A stretch of DNA of 64,000 nucleotides from Helicobacter sp. TUL (GCF_002287135.1 NZ_NESU01000005.1:1-64000); one strand, 5' to 3'; shown: positions 49,308-58,091, numbered from the stretch's first letter. Numbers and translations: made by a program. Notes: generated from the sequence alone by a model not told the origin.

Positions 49308-49388
49308 ATTATTCCTTATTTGAAATGTGCTATGTTTTTGGATTATAGCAAAAAAATGAGTATTTACTGAAAAATAGAGAATTTTTGG

Positions 49389-49394
49389 TAGAAT
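49389..49394 (+). promoter_or_regulatory. possible -10 box for ctpA
   Basis: TAGAAT 60 bases upstream of the ctp ATG, after a run of A and T. Weak evidence. Confidence 0.35.
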
Positions 49395-49453
49395 CCGAAG
49401 TCTAAATTTTTAAAATCTTTAGGTTACAAAACAAACATAGAGGTGGGGATTAG

Positions 49454-50740
49454 ATGAAATACCAAAAAATACTATTGCTTTGTGTGTGCTGTGTGCTTGG
49501 ATTTGGGATTGTATTTGGCGCGGATAATAAAGAGCAAAATAGACTTGATGCACATAAAAAACTACGCAAAGTTATCAATGTCATAGAAGAAAACTATGTT
49601 GATGAAGTGCAAATCGATGAAATTATTAATAAAGCCATAGATGGGCTTTTAAGCAACCTTGATGCACATTCTGCCTACCTCGATAAGAAAAAATTTGATG
49701 ATTTACGATCACAAACTGAGGGAGAATTTGGCGGGATAGGTATCACACTTGGTATGAAAGATGGAGCCCTAACCGTCATCGCCCCTATTGATGATACTCC
49801 AGCATTCAAAGCAGGTATAAAAAGCGGTGATGTAATCCTAAAAATCAATAATGAAACCACACTAAATATGAGTATTGATGATGCAGTGAATCTTATGCGT
49901 GGTAAGCCAAAAACAAAACTTGAACTTACGCTTGTAAGAAGTGGTGAGCCAAAACCTATAGTCGTCCAGCTTACAAGAGATATTATTCGCGTAGAATCTG
50001 TCAAGGTGCGCGGTATTGATGATACAAATTTTGCCTATGTGCGCGTCAATTCATTTGATAAAAATGTAACCCTTGAAGTGAAAAATGGCTTAAAATCACT
50101 AGGCAAAGTTGATGGCATTGTGCTAGATTTACGCTCTAATCCCGGAGGTTTGCTCGATCAAGCCGTAGATCTCTCAAAACTCTTTATCAAAAATGGCGTT
50201 ATTGTCTCACAAAAAGGGCGCAATAAAGGTGAAAACATAGAGTTTAAAGCCAATGGTAGTGCGCCTTATGCTGATGTGCCACTTGTTGTGCTTGTCAATG
50301 GTGGAAGTGCAAGTGCTAGTGAGATTGTCGCAGGAGCATTGCAAGATCACAAAAGAGCGGTGCTTGTAGGTGAGCAAACATTTGGCAAAGGTAGTGTGCA
50401 AATGGTTATCAAACTTGATAATGATGAGGGTATAAAACTCACAATCGCAAAATATTATCTCCCAAGTGGCAGAACGATTCAAGCTGTTGGAATCCAACCA
50501 GATGTCGTCGTATATCCGGGCAATGTGCCAGAAAATGACAATAATTTCTCGCTCAAAGAAGCCGATCTCAAGCGACATTTAAAAGGTGAATTAGAAAAAA
50601 TCCAAGAAAAAGCACCACTAGATTCTAAAAATACAACAAAAAATGCAAACTTCACACAAGAAGACATATACAAAGATATTCAGCTTAAAACCGCAATAGA
50701 TATTCTCAAAGCTTGGAATATCTTTAAACCAAAACAATAA
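49454..50740 (+). CDS. carboxyl-terminal processing protease (S41 family)
   Basis: Signal-anchor or signal peptide at 1-22, then a PDZ domain (G-I-G-I-T-L-G and G-D-V-I-L-K-I-N) and the S41 core with the catalytic Ser in N-G-G-S-A-S-A-S-E-I and Lys in T-F-G-K-G-S-V-Q. 428 residues, acting in the periplasm on unfolded or tagged proteins, probably cleaving C-terminal tails. Downstream genes are purine genes without clear coupling. Confidence 0.94.
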   Translation: MKYQKILLLCVCCVLGFGIVFGADNKEQNRLDAHKKLRKVINVIEENYVDEVQIDEIINKAIDGLLSNLDAHSAYLDKKKFDDLRSQTEGEFGGIGITLGMKDGALTVIAPIDDTPAFKAGIKSGDVILKINNETTLNMSIDDAVNLMRGKPKTKLELTLVRSGEPKPIVVQLTRDIIRVESVKVRGIDDTNFAYVRVNSFDKNVTLEVKNGLKSLGKVDGIVLDLRSNPGGLLDQAVDLSKLFIKNGVIVSQKGRNKGENIEFKANGSAPYADVPLVVLVNGGSASASEIVAGALQDHKRAVLVGEQTFGKGSVQMVIKLDNDEGIKLTIAKYYLPSGRTIQAVGIQPDVVVYPGNVPENDNNFSLKEADLKRHLKGELEKIQEKAPLDSKNTTKNANFTQEDIYKDIQLKTAIDILKAWNIFKPKQ

Positions 50741-50761
50741 CATAACCAAAAGGAGCACATT

Positions 50762-51475
50762 ATGGACACACAACAAATGCTTTATGAGGGTAAGGGCAAG
50801 AAACTTTTTCTTACAAACAATCCTCAAGAGGTGCTTGTAGAATTTAAAGATGATTTAACCGCATTTAACGCTGAAAAAAAAGGTTCTGAACAAGGCAAGG
50901 GTGCGCTTAATTGTGAGATTAGCACCGCGATTTTTGAACTTTTAATCCAAAATGGCATACAAACACATTTCATCAAAAAGCTAGATTCTACACATATGCT
51001 TTGCAAAAAAGTGCAAATTATTCCTATAGAAGTTGTAGTGCGCAATGTCGCCACAGGTTCGCTAACAAAGCGTCTAGGCATAGAAGATGGAAAAATCTTG
51101 CCTTTTGCCCTTGTAGAGTTTTATTACAAAGACGATGCGCTTGGTGATCCTATCATCAATGATGAGCATTGCAAGATTTTAGGTATCACACAAGACACAA
51201 CAGAGCTAGATTTTTTGCGCACACAAGCACGCAAGATTAATCAAATACTAAGTGAATTTTTCATCACACGCAACCTCCGCCTTATTGACTTCAAGCTTGA
51301 ATTTGGCAAAGACAGCGAGGGTAATATTTTACTTGCCGATGAGATTAGCCCTGATAGTTGTAGATTCTGGGATAAAGATACAAATGACAAACTTGATAAA
51401 GATAGATTCCGTCAAAATCTCGGTAGCGTAAAAGTAGCGTATGAGGAAGTTTTAAAACGAATTTTGCAAAAGTAA
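50762..51475 (+). CDS. purC: SAICAR synthetase
   Basis: Joins CAIR and aspartate in purine synthesis. The product is 237 residues with Y-E-G-K-G-K (near 8-13), V-V-R-N-V-A-T-G-S and S-P-D-S-C-R-F-W, the family motifs. AAGGAG lies upstream. First of a purC-purS-purQ run. Confidence 0.97.
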   Translation: MDTQQMLYEGKGKKLFLTNNPQEVLVEFKDDLTAFNAEKKGSEQGKGALNCEISTAIFELLIQNGIQTHFIKKLDSTHMLCKKVQIIPIEVVVRNVATGSLTKRLGIEDGKILPFALVEFYYKDDALGDPIINDEHCKILGITQDTTELDFLRTQARKINQILSEFFITRNLRLIDFKLEFGKDSEGNILLADEISPDSCRFWDKDTNDKLDKDRFRQNLGSVKVAYEEVLKRILQK

Positions 51476-51484
51476 GGATTATAT

Positions 51485-51724
51485 ATGGAAATAAAAGCCC
51501 TCATTACTTTAAAAAATGGTGTCTTAGATCCACAGGCTAAAGCCATTCATCACGCGCTTTTGGCTCATAATTTTAGTGATGTAAAAAGTGTCAAAATGGC
51601 TAAAGAAATCGTGCTAGACATAGATTCTCAAGATGAATCGTATGCGATTGCACAAGTAGAAAAAATGTGTCAAGAACTCTTGGCAAACACGGTTATAGAA
51701 GACTTTGAAGTGATGAGAAAATAA
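51485..51724 (+). CDS. purS: FGAM synthase subunit PurS
   Basis: Small bridging subunit of the three-part formylglycinamidine ribonucleotide synthetase (PurS-PurL-PurQ). 79 residues, with V-L-D-P-Q-A-K-A-I and the C-terminal N-T-V-I-E-D-F-E-V. Sits 9 bases after purC, with purQ beginning directly after its stop. Confidence 0.92.
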   Translation: MEIKALITLKNGVLDPQAKAIHHALLAHNFSDVKSVKMAKEIVLDIDSQDESYAIAQVEKMCQELLANTVIEDFEVMRK

Positions 51725-52393
51725 ATGAGCGTCGCAATACTTCAATTTCCTGGGACAAATTGTGAAATGGATATGGCGTATGCCTACAAATGTATAGGAG
51801 CACCCTATACAATCGTATGGCATCAAGAGCAGGTATTACCCAAAGATACAAAACTAGTCATTGTGCCTGGTGGCTTTAGCTATGGAGATTATTTGCGGAG
51901 TGGGGCTATAGCAAGATTTTCTCCTATCATGCAGGCAGTGCGTGAGTTTGCTATGCAAGGTGGCTATGTGCTTGGAATCTGTAATGGCTTTCAGATTCTA
52001 TGCGAAGCAAGACTTCTACCCGGAGTGCTCAAACGCAATAATTCACTACATTTTATTAGCCAAAACCAAAAACTTTGTGTAAAAAATACCAACAACGCAT
52101 TTTTATCTCATTACAAAAAAGAAAGTGTCATTTCTCTACCAATCGCACATGCCGATGGTTGCTATTTCATTGATGAGCAGTCTTTGCGTGCATTACAAAA
52201 AAACGATCAGATTCTGCTTACATATGTTGATAATCCAAATGGCTCTGTGGCAGATATAGCAGGAATCTGCAATGAACAAAAAAATGTCTTTGGGCTTATG
52301 CCCCACCCAGAGCGCGCGATAGAGAATCTCTTGGGTGGAGTTGATGGCTTGGAGATGCTTGCAAGTCTTTATCACACAGCATTGCAACATTAA
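51725..52393 (+). CDS. purQ: FGAM synthase glutaminase subunit PurQ
   Basis: Class I amidotransferase that supplies ammonia to PurL. G-G-F-S-Y-G-D-Y-L-R-S-G-A-I-A (near 49-63), the nucleophile in L-G-I-C-N-G-F-Q, and M-P-H-P-E-R at the C-terminus. 222 residues. Its ATG directly follows the purS stop. The large subunit purL is outside the window. Confidence 0.96.
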   Translation: MSVAILQFPGTNCEMDMAYAYKCIGAPYTIVWHQEQVLPKDTKLVIVPGGFSYGDYLRSGAIARFSPIMQAVREFAMQGGYVLGICNGFQILCEARLLPGVLKRNNSLHFISQNQKLCVKNTNNAFLSHYKKESVISLPIAHADGCYFIDEQSLRALQKNDQILLTYVDNPNGSVADIAGICNEQKNVFGLMPHPERAIENLLGGVDGLEMLASLYHTALQH

Positions 52394-52410
52394 AAACATT
52401 AGGAAGGTAA

Positions 52411-53559
52411 ATGACGCGATTATTTTCTAAAGCCTTACTAAGCTTTTGTTTTGTCACAGGCATTATTGTAGCCACAGACACACAAGCAGACCAAGAACTC
52501 ACGACATCTCCAAAAATTGTTTATGCAAAAGCCCTTAGCACCACTCAAACCCTCCAAGATCAGACATTTTATGTTGGACAAGAAGTCTCCATAGTATATG
52601 AGGCTTCACTTTTTGCCGGTGCAAGTCTCAAGGGAAGCAATTTTGAAAAAAGCCCCAAAGACAAAGTTGAGCTCAAAAACAAAAATGCGACTTGGAAAAA
52701 TGTAGATTCTCAACATCTACAAACTACCTATGTTTTCAAGCTAAAAGCCTCATCTGCAACAATACCTGCACTCAATGTAGTAGCCCTATCCGCAGATGGA
52801 AGCTATGAAGAGCAAGTGCGCGTAGATTCTATCGCGCTTAATGTGATTGATTTGGGAAGCAATGCCCAATACGCAGGAGTTTTGGGCAAAGACTTCAAAC
52901 TCTTACGAAACAAAAGCCAAAGCTATGATGAATTGCACAACATCATAGTCTTTGAATTTGAAATGCAATCCCAAAACCTAAAAGATATGAATATCAAAGG
53001 CTTTGAAACGCAAGGCTTTGAAGAGCTAAGCCAACGCAACGGCGGTATGTATGGGGTGTATTATGTGATAGTCCCAAAAAGTTTGCGTGAGCTTTCATTT
53101 GAATATTTTAATCCCGATGTGCGTCGCTTTGAAAATGTGAATATCCCTATTGTTGTGGTAAATTCCGAGCTTGTAAGCACACAAAGCGATCTCAATCCCA
53201 AGGCAAGTTACGCATTTTTTAAGCTTGTGATTATTGGTATATTGATTATCCTCTTTTTGGGGCTATTTCTTTGGAAACGCTATAAGATCTTTTTGTTTAT
53301 TGTGGCATTGTTGTGTGGGATTTTAATCTATAGCCTTGCATTTAGCAATAGCTATGGCACACTTAAAGCTGGGGCATCGGTGAGCATATTACCAATGAAA
53401 GGCTCAACAATTGTGCGCGTAGTAGAATCTGATATACCCATACAAATTGTAGGAGAGCGAAAAATGGATCTCCAAGGGCAAAGCGTATTATTATATAAAG
53501 TGCTTATAGGAGATTCTCAAATTGGTTGGGTAAGGAGTGAATATGTTAGCAAAAATTAA
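52411..53559 (+). CDS. membrane-anchored periplasmic protein with SH3-like C-terminus, function unknown
   Basis: 382 residues: signal peptide to A-T-D-T-Q-A (about 27), a beta-rich periplasmic body with BatD-like look (about 30-240), two hydrophobic helices (about 270-310), and a short C-terminal beta domain with S-I-L-P-M-K-G-S-T-I-V-R-V-V-E-S, like a bacterial SH3 fold. I recognise no assigned family. It lies between purQ and plsC and overlaps the plsC start by about 17 bases. Confidence 0.75.
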   Translation: MTRLFSKALLSFCFVTGIIVATDTQADQELTTSPKIVYAKALSTTQTLQDQTFYVGQEVSIVYEASLFAGASLKGSNFEKSPKDKVELKNKNATWKNVDSQHLQTTYVFKLKASSATIPALNVVALSADGSYEEQVRVDSIALNVIDLGSNAQYAGVLGKDFKLLRNKSQSYDELHNIIVFEFEMQSQNLKDMNIKGFETQGFEELSQRNGGMYGVYYVIVPKSLRELSFEYFNPDVRRFENVNIPIVVVNSELVSTQSDLNPKASYAFFKLVIIGILIILFLGLFLWKRYKIFLFIVALLCGILIYSLAFSNSYGTLKAGASVSILPMKGSTIVRVVESDIPIQIVGERKMDLQGQSVLLYKVLIGDSQIGWVRSEYVSKN

Positions 53560-54247
53560 AGGTCTTTTCGCCACAGCGCTTATTGCCCTCTATCTTCCAA
53601 TAATCATTTTACAAATCTATTGGACACGCCATCATCAAAATGGGAGAAAAGCCCGATTACAATGCCGTTATTTTTACACTCTCAATGGCTTTCATATGGA
53701 TTGCATAGGAGAATTTGACACAAGCGCGCAACTTATTGTATTAAATCACCAAAGCGTCAATGATATTATGTTTTTGGAGGGCTTCCACCCAAGCAATATT
53801 TGTTGGGTGGCAAAAAAACAATTAGGCGAGATTCCACTCTATGGACTTGCACTTACCCTACCTGAAATGATCTTGATAGATAGAGAAGATAAAAATGGCA
53901 TTATTTTTCTCCTCAAACAAGCCAAAGAAAAACTAGCCCAAAATCGCCCTATTGTTATATTCCCAGAAGGCACGAGAGGCAGAGGCAATGAAAAACTACT
54001 CCCATTCAAGCCCGGAGCAAAGATTCTCGCCCAAAAACTTAACTTAAAGATTCAGCCTATCTTGCTTATCAACACACGCAAAATGTATGACACATCACCC
54101 ATTTCCTCACACACAAATAAGGCGCGTATGGTTATACTTGAAGCTTTTACGCCAGATTTTAACGATCCGCAATGGTATGAAAAACTAGAATCTCTCATGC
54201 AAGAAACATATGCCAAACACTATGCACAATGCAATCCAAACCCTTAA
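53543..54247 (+). CDS. plsC: 1-acyl-sn-glycerol-3-phosphate acyltransferase
   Basis: Makes phosphatidic acid. Start at ATG 53543 with AAGGAG five bases upstream (GTG at 53537 is inside the binding site). One hydrophobic N-terminal helix, then the acyltransferase motif N-H-Q-S-V-N-D (H-x4-D) and F-P-E-G-T-R-G-R-G. 234 residues. Confidence 0.93.
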   Translation: MLAKIKGLFATALIALYLPIIILQIYWTRHHQNGRKARLQCRYFYTLNGFHMDCIGEFDTSAQLIVLNHQSVNDIMFLEGFHPSNICWVAKKQLGEIPLYGLALTLPEMILIDREDKNGIIFLLKQAKEKLAQNRPIVIFPEGTRGRGNEKLLPFKPGAKILAQKLNLKIQPILLINTRKMYDTSPISSHTNKARMVILEAFTPDFNDPQWYEKLESLMQETYAKHYAQCNPNP

Positions 54248-54270
54248 TATGTCTTTAAAGTCTTTATGGT

Positions 54271-54276
54271 TATAAT
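54271..54276 (+). promoter_or_regulatory. -10 box for tRNA-Ala
   Basis: TATAAT 13 bases upstream of the tRNA. Confidence 0.65.
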
Positions 54277-54288
54277 CACCTTTTGTTT

Positions 54289-54364
54289 GGGGTGTTAGCT
54301 CAGTTGGGAGAGCGCAACGCTGGCAGCGTTGAGGTCAGGGGTTCGAACCCCCTACACTCCACCA
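54289..54364 (+). tRNA. tRNA-Ala (anticodon GGC)
   Basis: Acceptor GGGGTGT with ACACTCC including the G3-U70 pair that is the alanine identity element, anticodon stem AACGC/GCGTT with loop TGGCAGC, T loop TTCGAAC, encoded CCA. It marks the boundary to the accessory region. Confidence 0.96.
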
Positions 54365-54856
54365 AACAAATAAAACTTCACAAATTTTGCATAGAGACAA
54401 AACAATCATATTTAGCATATTCGCACCAAGTGGGTTATTCTTGACAGTTTTTGTGGTGGAAAAATCATAAGTTTCATACAGTATATGAAAGGATAGAGTT
54501 ATGATTGAGAGTTTTGAGTTGGGGGCTTTCTGGAACTCAAAATTTTATTAAAAGAAAATGTCATTATATATCGCTACAATCGACATTTTATGAGTGTCAC
54601 TTTGGGTTTATTTTTTAAATTTTTATTAAGGTTTTTGCATAGAAAAAATGATATAAGTTTCAAAGTAGCAATTTTTTTACATGAGTGATCCACACAAACT
54701 CTGAAAGATTTCTGCTTTTGAAACCTTACATTCTCTTTCCAACCTGCCAACATAAATATAAAACTGCTTGTTTTGACCAAATGTTTTACTACAATGCTAC
54801 ATTATTGTATAATACCTTGATGTCATAAATTTTCACCATATAATAAGAATACTTCA
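54365..54856. other. spacer with gene remnants after tRNA-Ala
   Basis: No complete gene. A 16-codon frame with a good binding site is listed separately (54501-54551). On the minus strand a reading frame at about 54660-54770 has the segment V-G-R-L-E-R-E-C-K-V-S-K-A-E-I but no start codon; it may be a decayed small gene. Inverted arms AAAATGTC/GACATTTT lie at 54554-54588. Two TATAAT boxes stand at 54808 and 54839 on the plus strand. Confidence 0.4.
54501..54551 (+). pseudogene. short N-terminal stub with a strong binding site
   Basis: AAAGGA stands upstream of an ATG that opens only 16 codons (M-I-E-S-F-E-L-G-A-F-W). The F-E-L...W pattern faintly resembles the start of the gene at 55104, so this may be another truncated copy. 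Low certainty. Confidence 0.25.
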
Positions 54857-54925
54857 ATGCCACAGGCAAATATCTATGAGATTATCAAAGTCAAGTTACA
54901 AAACGTCTCAGAAGAGATTTTATAA
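54857..54925 (+). pseudogene. short frame ending inside the left 202-bp repeat
   Basis: Encodes M-P-Q-A-N-I-Y-E-I-I-K-V-K-L-Q-N-V-S-E-E-I-L and stops. The last 5 codons run into the 54912 repeat in a frame that the repeat does not normally use. It looks like the N-terminus of a gene that has been cut by the repeat; TATAAT at 54839 is its only upstream signal. Confidence 0.3.
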
Positions 54926-55104
54926 TCCAACTCAAAAGAGTAGCAGAATATAGCTATAGAGTATATAAGGGGGAGAGAGTGATAAATAGTGATTCTATAA
55001 AGGAGATAAGGACTAAAGATTCTGTGAATGAAACCATACTTAGTAACTTTGTTTATAATGAGACTTTTATCCCAACAAAAATAGATATACACAAGGAGTT
55101 ATAA
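54880..55104 (+). pseudogene. 3' remnant of a copy of the 56621 gene
   Basis: In frame with the end of the gene at 56621-57625, an open stretch ends at TAA 55102-55104. From 54912 on it is identical to that gene (F-I-I-Q-L-K-R-V-A-E-Y-S-Y-R-V-Y up to I-D-I-H-K-E-L). It has no start, so it is a tail left by a lost or recombined copy. Its stop overlaps the ATG at 55104 by one base, as at 57625. Confidence 0.75.
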
Positions 55105-55113
55105 TGCAAGGTG
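54912..55113 (+). repeat. 202-bp direct repeat, left copy
   Basis: Identical base for base to 57433-57634. It includes the 3' end of one gene, its overlapping stop/start and the first ten bases of the following gene (ATGCAAGGTG). Confidence 0.97.
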
Positions 55114-56624
55114 TGATATTTGAGCTAGAAGAAGTGAACTTATGGGAAGAGATTTTAAAAGAATTAGAAGAAATGCGAATAAATATTTCTAGCAAAGAGA
55201 GTCTTCAACAATATTTTTGGGATTCAACCCTCCACATCCTCAAATCCTATCGCCCATCTCCAAATGGTAATGGTATCAAATGGAGCAAAGAAGAAAAAGA
55301 GGCTTTTATAAAGCTAAGCCTTAAAGAACAAAGAAAAATGATAGTAAGAAAATCTGAATTACAATCAACCCTCTTTCCTTATGTTAATGTAGATTATGAA
55401 CCCTATACATATAGTGAGAGAATAAGTGATATGGCTAAAAAGACTTATACTAAAGCTAATAAGCTTTTAGAGAAACATAGCAATACAGATTTTAATTTAC
55501 TAGATTCTAAGATTCAACAAGAAATATTACAGAATCTAAGGATAGCCTATAAAGAACAATACATCAAAGCAGGAGTAAAACTCTCTACATTACTTTTTAA
55601 AAAAGCTTCTCTCAAAGGAGGAGATGAAAGCAAAAAAGAAATACTTGAATGTGTAAAAATTACAAAAGATTTGCTAAATAAAAAGATACCAGAGATGAGC
55701 TATATGTATTATCAACTCTATAAGTGGAGTAGTGATAATGAGAGATTATTTCACACAGAACTAACACCTTATAGTTTAGGACTAGTAAGAGAAGAAGCAA
55801 GAGAGTGTTATAACCATGCACTAGAGTGTGTTGTATGGGAGGCTATAGATGAGGAGGCACAAAGGGAAAGTCTACAAAAAAGTTGCTTTGCAGCCGAACT
55901 CTATCTTGCAGCAGCTATTAAATACCAAAGTCCATTAGCATTCTATCTTGCAGCACTTAATTATGCACCTAGTGGGACCACAAATGAATCTTTAAAATAT
56001 GCTCTTATTCCCTATAATGCATGTTTGCGTTGCTCAATTGCTTTAGGAAATCTTGATGCTCTTATGACGCTAATGGATAATTATAAGTATGGCATAAGAA
56101 TGATGAGAAAATCTCCACTCACACTAAAACTCCTAGAAACATATATGACAAACAGATCTAAAGACCTAATCAATGGGCTAGATCCCTACTTTGATGAGAA
56201 ATTTAGCCCTGAGCTTATCATTGATTTAGGAGGATATACTGTAGCAGCAGCCTATGGAGGATCGATTATGCAACCTGGTCTTTCTCGTCTTGTGAAAGGG
56301 TGGAATTATTATAGAATCACCATTAAAGATCCAAGAGATAGAGATTCTACACCAGAGAGTATTAAAGAGTATTATCTAAGAATGTGGGAAATGTTGGTGT
56401 CCGTGGGTAATGACTTGATGATATTTAAAAATATTAGTGCTAGACAGATTCTTGCTCAAAAAATCTACTCCAACCTCACCTATGGACTGCCATCTGCTCG
56501 TCCTTATATCTTTCCTAAAGAAGTGCTTGACTTAAAGATTGATTTTACTAAGGGTTTAGATGGATATGGAAAAGAAATGGATGAAGAATCACTGAATAAA
56601 CTTATAGCAGAGGATGAAGAATGA
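55104..56624 (+). CDS. unrecognised cassette protein, helical-repeat-like
   Basis: 506 residues, predicted cytosolic (no signal peptide). It is largely helical, with segments such as A-A-E-L-Y-L-A-A-A-I-K-Y-Q-S-P-L-A-F-Y-L and L-N-Y-A-P-S-G-T that could be Sel1/TPR-like repeats, but no family is certain. AAGGAG precedes the ATG. Its TGA overlaps the ATG of the next gene (ATGA), so the pair is coupled. The 5' end lies in the left direct repeat. Confidence 0.7.
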   Translation: MQGVIFELEEVNLWEEILKELEEMRINISSKESLQQYFWDSTLHILKSYRPSPNGNGIKWSKEEKEAFIKLSLKEQRKMIVRKSELQSTLFPYVNVDYEPYTYSERISDMAKKTYTKANKLLEKHSNTDFNLLDSKIQQEILQNLRIAYKEQYIKAGVKLSTLLFKKASLKGGDESKKEILECVKITKDLLNKKIPEMSYMYYQLYKWSSDNERLFHTELTPYSLGLVREEARECYNHALECVVWEAIDEEAQRESLQKSCFAAELYLAAAIKYQSPLAFYLAALNYAPSGTTNESLKYALIPYNACLRCSIALGNLDALMTLMDNYKYGIRMMRKSPLTLKLLETYMTNRSKDLINGLDPYFDEKFSPELIIDLGGYTVAAAYGGSIMQPGLSRLVKGWNYYRITIKDPRDRDSTPESIKEYYLRMWEMLVSVGNDLMIFKNISARQILAQKIYSNLTYGLPSARPYIFPKEVLDLKIDFTKGLDGYGKEMDEESLNKLIAEDEE

Positions 56625-57625
56625 AACAAACAACATATAACTTACACATACACAATATAGAGCGAAGAGAGGCTCTCAAAACATTTATGAATTTGGGTTT
56701 GGTGAGTATAGCAGGAAGCTTAGGTTTATCATATGTATGGAATAATCATAAAGATTCTAGTGTGATAGAATCTAGTCTTGCAAATAATGAAGCAATAAAG
56801 CATTCTATACATGCAGAATCTGTGCCATATTTTATAGCATATCCATACACTACATTACTACTGAGTTCATCTTTGATATACAACCCATCATATCTTTTTA
56901 CATTACTTAAGTTAAATACATCTTTTATCATATTACTAGATTCTTTGCATACTCCATTACTAGAAACATTACAAAATATAAAAGCTAATTTAGAATACAT
57001 CAATCAAAAATATATATCCAACAATCTAGAATCTAAGCTAGATTCTATTATACAATCATTGCAACATAGTGATGCGTTATTGTATATTCATAACCAAACA
57101 TTATCTTACAAGAACATAGGAGCATATACAAAGAATGAGGATGTAGCACAAAAGCATTTTAAGGATATGATAAGAAATAATCTTTATACCTATAACTTAT
57201 CTTATTTTGCTCATGCACAAGAAAACGAATCTACACAAATCTATAAAGAAGCTCATATCAAAGTTCATTCATATATAGACAATATACAATCTCAAAACAC
57301 ACATACAACACAACAAACACAAACAAATTTCCAAAACCTTATCAACAAGAAACTTACACAAACAAAGCTGAAATACCAAAATCCACAAAACAATATAGCA
57401 TATCAACAGGTGGGAGAAACAACTAATAGCCAAAGAGATTTTATAATCCAACTCAAAAGAGTAGCAGAATATAGCTATAGAGTATATAAGGGGGAGAGAG
57501 TGATAAATAGTGATTCTATAAAGGAGATAAGGACTAAAGATTCTGTGAATGAAACCATACTTAGTAACTTTGTTTATAATGAGACTTTTATCCCAACAAA
57601 AATAGATATACACAAGGAGTTATAA
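56621..57625 (+). CDS. unrecognised cassette protein with Tat-like or membrane-anchor N-terminus
   Basis: 334 residues. The N-terminus has E-R-R-E-A-L-K followed by a hydrophobic helix to about residue 45, compatible with a twin-arginine signal or a single anchor, so the rest is likely periplasmic. The body is helical, partly Gln/Asn/Thr-rich (about 220-260). The C-terminal 64 residues lie in the 202-bp repeat. Its TAA overlaps the ATG of the following stub by one base. No family recognised. Confidence 0.7.
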   Translation: MKQTTYNLHIHNIERREALKTFMNLGLVSIAGSLGLSYVWNNHKDSSVIESSLANNEAIKHSIHAESVPYFIAYPYTTLLLSSSLIYNPSYLFTLLKLNTSFIILLDSLHTPLLETLQNIKANLEYINQKYISNNLESKLDSIIQSLQHSDALLYIHNQTLSYKNIGAYTKNEDVAQKHFKDMIRNNLYTYNLSYFAHAQENESTQIYKEAHIKVHSYIDNIQSQNTHTTQQTQTNFQNLINKKLTQTKLKYQNPQNNIAYQQVGETTNSQRDFIIQLKRVAEYSYRVYKGERVINSDSIKEIRTKDSVNETILSNFVYNETFIPTKIDIHKEL

Positions 57626-57634
57626 TGCAAGGTG
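57433..57634 (+). repeat. 202-bp direct repeat, right copy
   Basis: Identical to 54912-55113; the two copies are 2521 bases apart. Everything between them would be removed by homologous recombination. Confidence 0.97.
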
Positions 57635-57708
57635 CAATATTTCGTGATGATATAGCTTTTTGGACACAGATTCTTCAAGAATATGTATATAAAATGTTTG
57701 CTTCTTAG
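57625..57708 (+). pseudogene. N-terminal stub of a copy of the 55104 gene
   Basis: 27 codons starting M-Q-G-A-I-F and keeping the F-W-T-Q-I-L-Q-E pattern of the start of the gene at 55104 (M-Q-G-V-I-F ... L-W-E-E-I-L-K-E), then stopping. It is preceded by the same overlap and binding site as 55104. It is the broken continuation of the array to the right. Confidence 0.7.
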
Positions 57709-57753
57709 ATTCCACACTCTCCATATAGCCTTTCATCACCAAAATATCGCTCC

Positions 57754-58084
57754 TCATTTTTTCCCTTTTAACACAGCATAACCTCCCTCATTGAGTTCAA
57801 AATCATAGGTTATAGAATCTAGCTTGACTTTACCTGTGATAACACAAGGATAAGTGCAATATTGAGCCACTGGAATATGGCTATACTCTTTGGCTTGCTT
57901 GAAAAATTTGATAATATTTGCTTTGTGAAAATATTGCACAATTTCAGCATTGCAAGTTTCTTTTATGGCATTGATATAGGATTCTCCGCTTTCCTTATCT
58001 GCTTTACCAAGCTTAACGCTAGGTTGGTCTAATTCTACGATTGTAATACCTTTGAAATTATCCGCATATACAAATATGGGATAC
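57754..58084 (-). pseudogene. N-terminally truncated remnant of an unknown gene
   Basis: An open minus-strand frame of about 109 codons encodes V-Y-A-D-N-F-K-G-I-T-I-V-E-L-D at its start and ends ...G-G-Y-A-V-L-K-G-K-K. It is preceded directly by a stop codon and has no good start codon except a GTG at 57939 that would halve it. It looks like the C-terminal end of a longer lost gene, perhaps secreted. Function unknown. Confidence 0.5.
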
Positions 58085-58091
58085 TAACAAT

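Noticed and set aside
54574-54780. A 68-codon minus-strand frame after tRNA-Ala
   Set aside because: No ribosome binding site or promoter, no recognisable motif, and a different frame of the same strand looks more protein-like though it lacks a start, so I only mention it as a possible relic.
54874-55092. A minus-strand frame inside the left 202-bp repeat, also present in the right copy
   Set aside because: It is the complement of the conserved tail of the gene at 56621. It occurs twice only because the repeat does, and gives an unlikely Ile/Tyr/Ser-rich protein.
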